Below, in pieces: positions 28,537-33,041 of a DNA stretch of 33,041 bases. The notes below the pieces were generated by a model. It had not been told where the DNA came from. It was given only the letters and a program-made list of their open reading frames with translations, and searched no databases. Both the position numbers and the translations under genes were made by a program. Source of the stretch: Chloroflexota bacterium (lineage in GTDB: Bacteria; Chloroflexota; Limnocylindria; Limnocylindrales; CSP1-4); assembly GCA_003171255.1 (NCBI GenBank), contig PMYK01000055.1, positions 1 through 33,041 on the forward strand, written 5' to 3'. How positions within the stretch are numbered: the stretch's first letter is position 1; each line of letters begins with the position of its first letter.

Positions 28537-28920
28537 TCAGGCGTCGCCAGCCCGGCGCAGGCGCTCGAGCTCGCGCCGGAGACGCTTGCCGGGCCGGCCC
28601 TCCCCGCGGATGCGCATCATCCCCGGCCCGGCCTCCGTTACGACCGGCGGGCTGTGGTCCACATAGCAGGTCGCGGCGGCGGGGGCCCCGACCCGCGACT
28701 CGATCGGCCGCACGACCTCGATGATGCGCTCGCGATCCGCGATGAGGGCCTCCACCCGATCACCTGCGCGAACTTTGGTCGACGGCTTGGCCGGCGACCC
28801 GTTCACGATGACGTGGCCGCCGTCGCACAGCCCTGTCGCGAGCGGGCGGGTCTTCACGAGGCGCACCGCGCACAGCCAGCGGTCAATGCGCGTCTCGTCG
28901 GCGGCGGTGGGATCAGTCAC
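28537..28920 (-). CDS. S4-domain RNA-binding protein (Hsp15/HslR-like)
   Basis: RIDRWLCAVRLVKTRPLATGLCDGGHVIVNGSPAKPSTKVRAGDRVE, basic C-terminus. Confidence 0.85.
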   Translation of the reverse strand: MTDPTAADETRIDRWLCAVRLVKTRPLATGLCDGGHVIVNGSPAKPSTKVRAGDRVEALIADRERIIEVVRPIESRVGAPAAATCYVDHSPPVVTEAGPGMMRIRGEGRPGKRLRRELERLRRAGDA

Positions 28921-29021
28921 GCGATCAATGATCCCACGGGTGGAGGAGGCGTCGCGGCGCCAACTGCCGCCTGTCGCGGTTCGCCGATGGCTGGATCGGG
29001 CTTCTCGCCCGGCAACAAGAA

Positions 29022-29044
29022 AGCCGGACCGCTAAGGTCCGGCT
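29022..29044 (-). terminator. Rho-independent-like terminator on the minus strand
   Basis: Minus strand AGCCGGACC-TTAGC-GGTCCGGCT followed by TTCTTGTT; 9-bp perfect stem. Confidence 0.6.
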
Positions 29045-29389
29045 CGAACGTGTCTCACAGAAATGGTCGGGGCGAGAGGAGTGGCGGCCACGCTTTCCAA
29101 CTGACCTACGCGATCGTGCCGGAAGCTGGCTGCTGGTCGAGGTAGCGTAGTCGGGGCCCGCCGCCATCGCGATCGCCGGGTATGAGCATCAGCAGCAACG
29201 CAAGGCAGCGTCCAGGGATTGGCGTCCACAGCGGACTGTGGAGCTGGTCCGAAGAGGCTCAGCGCGCCCGATAGTGCCGCTTCGAGACGGTCAAGGCCGC
29301 AGCGGCCCGACGTCTCCCGTCCGCAGACGCGACACCCAGCCAGCTCGACCGCGAGTGCAGTGGCCGCGAACCTTCTCCTGAAAGCAGTC

Positions 29390-30742
29390 CTACGGTTGGT
29401 ACAGCTCGGCAGAGCTGAGTGGGTTGACTACGCTGTTACCCAGGCTGTCATAACCTCCGGCGATGAGGACGCGGCCGTCGGAAAGCAGGGTCGCCGTATG
29501 GTCGACACGAACGGTGGTCATGGAGCCGGTCGGACTGAAGGTGCCGGTCTTGGGGTCATACAGCTCGGCCGACGCGGGGATGTTGCCCGCGAGGATAGCT
29601 CCCGGGCTGGCGCTGCCTCCGGCGATCAGGCTGGGGTCGCTGCCTCCGGCGATCAGGACGCGGCCGTCCGAAAGCAGGGTTGCCGTGTGGCTGATACGAG
29701 CGGTGGCCATGGCGCCGGTCGGACTGAAGGTGCCGGTCTCGGGGTCATACAGCTCGGCTGAGGCGAGGACCTTGACCGCGAGGACATCTCCCGTGCTGTC
29801 GCCGCCTCCGGCGATCAGGACGCGGCCGTCCGAAAGCAGGGTTGCCGTTTGACCGACACGAGGCGTGGTCATGGAGCCGGTCGGACTGAAGGTGCCCGTC
29901 TCGGGGTCGTACAGTTCGGCTGAGGCGAGGCTCATTGTCAGCGGGCGAGTCGTCGTGCCGTCATAACCTCCAACGATCAGGACGCGGCCGTCCGAAAGCA
30001 GGGTTGCCGTATCTACGATACGAGCGGTAGTCATCAAACCTGTGGCCGCAAATGCGTTGGTGGAAGGGTCGTAAAGCAACGACGGTTGGGAACCGACCCC
30101 ACGGGCGACCAGCACACGGCCGTCGTTGAGCAGAGTGGCGGTGCAGAACTCGCAGCCGGTCGAGCCACCGCCCGTAATCGGACCAATTGCGCTGAAGAGA
30201 CCCGTGGACGGGTCGTATACGTCGGCAAGCTGCGACCCGCAGCCCACACTTGCATCACAACCTATGACCAGGACGCGACCGCTCATGAGCAGGACGCTGG
30301 TGATCGGTACCCCAGACACGTGTGGAGATCCGGTGAGAGTGAACTTGCCGGTCGCCGGATCGTAAAGCTCCGCCGAGGGAGCGGTGGCGAGGTTGTTGGC
30401 AGCATTCCCGCCGACCACAAGTACGCGCCCGTCCCTGAGCAAAGTCGCCGACGCTTGCTGGCGCGCCCCATTCATGGACCCCGTGGCGGAGAACGTCTGG
30501 TGTGAAGCTGTCGCGGCGGCCGACGGCTTCGCGCCAGCAGAGCCGTGCTGCCACGGCCCAAAGGTCGATGAGCCGACGACGACCACGAGCCCGACAACCA
30601 GAACTGCGGCAGCCCAGCCCAAGGGCAATCCGCTTGCCCGGACGGGTGTGCGGCCCATCGCCAGATCAGGAAACTCCCGGTTGTAGGTCCGCTGGTCGGA
30701 CGGCCTGGTTCGGAGCAGCTCTTCGAGGCGTTCTGGGGTCAT
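29390..30742 (-). CDS. Single-pass membrane protein with extracytoplasmic Kelch-like beta-propeller, candidate anti-sigma partner
   Basis: N-terminal about 45-aa cytoplasmic segment (MTPERLEELLRTRPSDQRTYNREFPDLA...), TM (WAAAVLVVGLVVVVG), then repeats ELYDPxTGxFSPTGSM...[15 protein letters not shown]. Confidence 0.85.
   Translation of the reverse strand: MTPERLEELLRTRPSDQRTYNREFPDLAMGRTPVRASGLPLGWAAAVLVVGLVVVVGSSTFGPWQHGSAGAKPSAAATASHQTFSATGSMNGARQQASATLLRDGRVLVVGGNAANNLATAPSAELYDPATGKFTLTGSPHVSGVPITSVLLMSGRVLVIGCDASVGCGSQLADVYDPSTGLFSAIGPITGGGSTGCEFCTATLLNDGRVLVARGVGSQPSLLYDPSTNAFAATGLMTTARIVDTATLLSDGRVLIVGGYDGTTTRPLTMSLASAELYDPETGTFSPTGSMTTPRVGQTATLLSDGRVLIAGGGDSTGDVLAVKVLASAELYDPETGTFSPTGAMATARISHTATLLSDGRVLIAGGSDPSLIAGGSASPGAILAGNIPASAELYDPKTGTFSPTGSMTTVRVDHTATLLSDGRVLIAGGYDSLGNSVVNPLSSAELYQP
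29462..30009 (-). repeat. Near-identical tandem Kelch-coding repeats
   Basis: ATCAGGACGCGGCCGTCCGAAAGCAGGGTTGCCGT-like core starts at 29462, 29651, 29813 and 29975 (spacing 189, 162, 162 nt). Confidence 0.8.
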
Positions 30743-31314
30743 CGGAGTTCCTCCTGCCCGAATTGACGGCGCAGTCTCGCGAGGGCAGTGCTGACGTGGC
30801 TTCGTGCTGCCACCGGGCTAATTCCCATTGCCAGGCCGATCTGCTCGAAGGCCATGTCGGCTCGATAGCGCAAGTAGACGGCGGCGCGCTGGCGTTCGGG
30901 GAGTCTGTCCACCGCCCGCCATACCGCGTCTGCTTCGGTCGAGTCGGCCGGGTCGGGGGCAATCTGAACAGTGCCGGACAGGAGCTTGCCCAGGGAGCCG
31001 GCGACGCGCTTGTGAAGACGGTGCCGATCCATCGCCAGGCGATAGGTCACCCGGAATGCCCACGCGTCCAGGTCCATGAGCTCCTTGCCGGAGATGAGCT
31101 CGCGCCAGAGGCGGAGCATCGCGTCCTGGACCGCATCCGCCGCGTCGTCGTCGGACAACCCCATTCGCACGGCAAAGCCGTACAGGTCCTGGCCTCGCCG
31201 CGCGTGGAGCGACCGCACCCGGCGTTCCATCTCCGCGTCATCGCCGGCGACGGCCGCGGGCGCAGTCCCCGGCGATCCCAATCCGATCATCAATGCCCTC
31301 TGCTTGCTGATCAC
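30739..31314 (-). CDS. ECF-type RNA polymerase sigma factor
   Basis: Sigma2 region (LYGFAVRMGLSDDDAADAVQDAMLRLWRE...DLDAWAFRVTYRLAMDRHR) and sigma4 region (VDRLPERQRAAVYLRYRADMAFEQIGLAMGISPVAARSHVSTALARLRR). ATGA overlap with the Kelch gene. Confidence 0.9.
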   Translation of the reverse strand: MISKQRALMIGLGSPGTAPAAVAGDDAEMERRVRSLHARRGQDLYGFAVRMGLSDDDAADAVQDAMLRLWRELISGKELMDLDAWAFRVTYRLAMDRHRLHKRVAGSLGKLLSGTVQIAPDPADSTEADAVWRAVDRLPERQRAAVYLRYRADMAFEQIGLAMGISPVAARSHVSTALARLRRQFGQEELR

Positions 31315-31398
31315 ACCTCAAAGACGCGGCAGCCGCGCAATACGTTTAGGCGCTCGTGATCCCGTCTATGGTGTGTACACCTCAGCAGAGGCGATGTT

Positions 31399-31662
31399 TC
31401 AATTGTTGATGTGATCGTTGTCTGAACCACCGACGATCAGGACACGCCCATCCAACAGCAGCGTTGCCGTGGCGCTGAATCTAGCCTCAACCATCATGCC
31501 GGCGGGAGTGAATTCGCCGGTGGTCGGGTCGTACAGCTCGGCGCTGCCGAGGACCGACGAGGGGATGCCTCCTAGGCCTCCGGCGATCAGGACCCGCCCA
31601 TCCGCCAGCAGAGTGGCAGTGGCGTCGTCAAGGCGAGTGATCCTACGGCTTCGCGGCGACAA
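31399..31662 (-). pseudogene. Kelch-repeat fragment lacking N-terminal export/membrane region
   Basis: [76 protein letters not shown]; begins in mid-repeat just after the GH16 stop. Confidence 0.65.
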
Positions 31663-31674
31663 TCAGCCACTCGC

Positions 31675-32640
31675 CTAGCCCCCCAGCTGGTAGACGCGGA
31701 TGTAGTCGACCGACATGCTCTCGGGGAAAATCGTGGCCGGGTCGATCAGCCCGCCCAGGCCCCCGATGGCAACGTTCATCAAGATGAAGAAGTCATGGTC
31801 GAAGACCCACTCGTCTCCGGCCGGGACGTCGGTGGGGGTGATATGGAAGTAGGGCTGGCCATCGAGCGTCCAGACGATGCTGTTTGGCTGCCACTCGACT
31901 GCGAAGACGTGGTAGTCGTCCGAAAGAGGCCGGTCAGCCTCGAGGGTGGCGCCGAGCCCCGATCCGCCGGAGTAGCCAGGACCGTGAGCCGTCCCATATA
32001 GCCTGTTCGGGTGCAGCCCGACGTATTCCATGATGTCGATTTCGCCGCACGCCGCCCACCCGACCTTGTCGTAGTTGGCGCCGAGCATCCAGAACGCCGG
32101 CCACAAACCGATCCCGCCGGGGACCTTCATGCGGGCCTCGATCAGGCCGTACTTGACCTGGTAGATGCTCTTGGTCGTCAGTCGCGCCGACGTGTACTTG
32201 CAGGCCCCGTAGTAACAAGCCAGCGATCCGTCGCTCTTGCGGGCCGTTATATCCAGGTAACCCTTGCCGTCCATCGATACGTTCGCGGGGTCGTTGGTGT
32301 AGTACTCCCACTCGTTGTTGCCGTAGCCACTCCCGGAGGTGAGGTCGTAGGTCCAGAGCTTGGGGTCGGGCAACGTGCCGGCCGGGCCGTTGAACTCGTC
32401 GTTCCAGACCAGGTGCCAGATTCCGCCTGTCGCTCCCGGCGCCGATGTGGATAGCGGGGTACTCGTCGCCGATATGGACGGCGAGGCACTCGTCGCCACC
32501 GAAGTGGCGCCTGCACCGCCGCAGCCCGACGCCGATACCAGCAGGACGGCCACCGATGCCAGCAGGACGCCACGATGGGCCACCTCGTGGCTCAGCCCGA
32601 TCCGGCCGCCATCCCGGGTTATCCCGCGCCGCCCGAACAT
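31675..32640 (-). CDS. GH16 family lipoprotein (beta-glucanase/laminarinase-like)
   Basis: Lipobox LLVSASGC, Ser/Thr linker, WHLVWNDEFNGPAGTLPDPKLW, catalytic CGEIDIMEYVG, HVFAVEWQPNSIVWTLDGQPYF. Confidence 0.93.
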   Translation of the reverse strand: MFGRRGITRDGGRIGLSHEVAHRGVLLASVAVLLVSASGCGGAGATSVATSASPSISATSTPLSTSAPGATGGIWHLVWNDEFNGPAGTLPDPKLWTYDLTSGSGYGNNEWEYYTNDPANVSMDGKGYLDITARKSDGSLACYYGACKYTSARLTTKSIYQVKYGLIEARMKVPGGIGLWPAFWMLGANYDKVGWAACGEIDIMEYVGLHPNRLYGTAHGPGYSGGSGLGATLEADRPLSDDYHVFAVEWQPNSIVWTLDGQPYFHITPTDVPAGDEWVFDHDFFILMNVAIGGLGGLIDPATIFPESMSVDYIRVYQLGG

Positions 32641-32859
32641 ACCTCGCCTCCCATGCTTTCAGCCCGCCCTACGGCACCACACCGCTCACGCCCCGGGTGT
32701 TCGCGACCTGGACGGGGTTCGCGGCACCCGGTGAGAAGATACCGCCTCGGCATCGTCGATGCGGACCCTTGCTGAACGCACGCGACCGTCCACGAGGGGG
32801 TCCGGGGAGATCAACTCATTGCAGGGAAGAACAGGAGGCTCGGAGGCCTCGCGAGCGAC

Positions 32860-33041
32860 AGGGCTGTACCGGTCGGAGCGAGCAGTCGAGTATCTGCAGG
32901 CGCTCGGAGACGCGTGGCGGCTCGCCGAAGCGGGACCGGGGGGGGGCGATGGTCGCGCGCTCAGTATTCGGGCGGCTGGAGTCCTCAGGGTACCGTGAGC
33001 TGAAGGTGCATCTGACGGAGGAGGCCCGCGCTCACGCGTTC
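32860..33041 (+). pseudogene. Frameshifted C-terminal part of a second serine recombinase (runs off the window)
   Basis: YRSERAVEYLQALGDAWRLAEAGPG, then after a G9 tract in another frame AMVARSVFGRLESSGYRELKVHLTEEARAHAF; same layout as the remnant at 25.7 kb. Confidence 0.5.

Noticed and set aside
28279-29145. 288-aa plus-strand ORF over the S4-domain gene
   Set aside because: Low-complexity alternate-frame product; the opposite strand has a clear S4 domain.
29226-29241. CCACAG-CGGA-CTGTGG hairpin
   Set aside because: Short isolated palindrome in a gap with no supporting gene context; could be chance.
29462-30009. Regular 162-nt repeats as a possible CRISPR or noncoding repeat array
   Set aside because: The period equals 54 codons and the repeats translate to Kelch blades in one continuous frame.
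31373-31380. GTGTACAC palindrome upstream of the sigma gene as an operator
   Set aside because: Only 8 bp and not repeated; too weak to call, although it could be tested as part of the sigma promoter.

Overview
The window is a 33 kb, high-GC bacterial segment. Gene style suggests Chloroflexota or Actinobacteria, but that is inference only. The left part, about 0-22.9 kb, is ordinary and gene-dense. It holds a MoxR-like N-terminus with an HtrA-type protease, a 6-phosphogluconate dehydrogenase, and a Cys-less DksA/TraR-like protein. It also holds a sugar-acid locus: beta-helix carbohydrate-active protein, IclR regulator, aldehyde dehydrogenase, ribose-type ABC importer, KDPG-type aldolase, KDG-kinase-like PfkB and FAH-family hydrolase. 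A large secreted GH16/ricin/F5-8C protein, VOC proteins, an ABC exporter and an EamA transporter follow. The right part, about 23.4-33.0 kb, looks like an accessory region with many scars. These are a uvrA start that breaks inside the Walker A motif, a Kelch fragment after uronate isomerase, a serine-recombinase C-terminus with an in-frame TGA, another Kelch fragment, and a second recombinase-like C-terminus frameshifted at a G9 tract on the window edge. The most system-like candidate is an ATGA-coupled ECF sigma factor and membrane-anchored Kelch beta-propeller pair beside a GH16 lipoprotein. It could be a sigma/anti-sigma sensor with an extracytoplasmic propeller. A divergent TetR/quinone-oxidoreductase pair has two near-identical palindromic operators. 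No convincing rRNA, intact tRNA or CRISPR array was seen. All assignments come from reading the sequence; no database searches were run.
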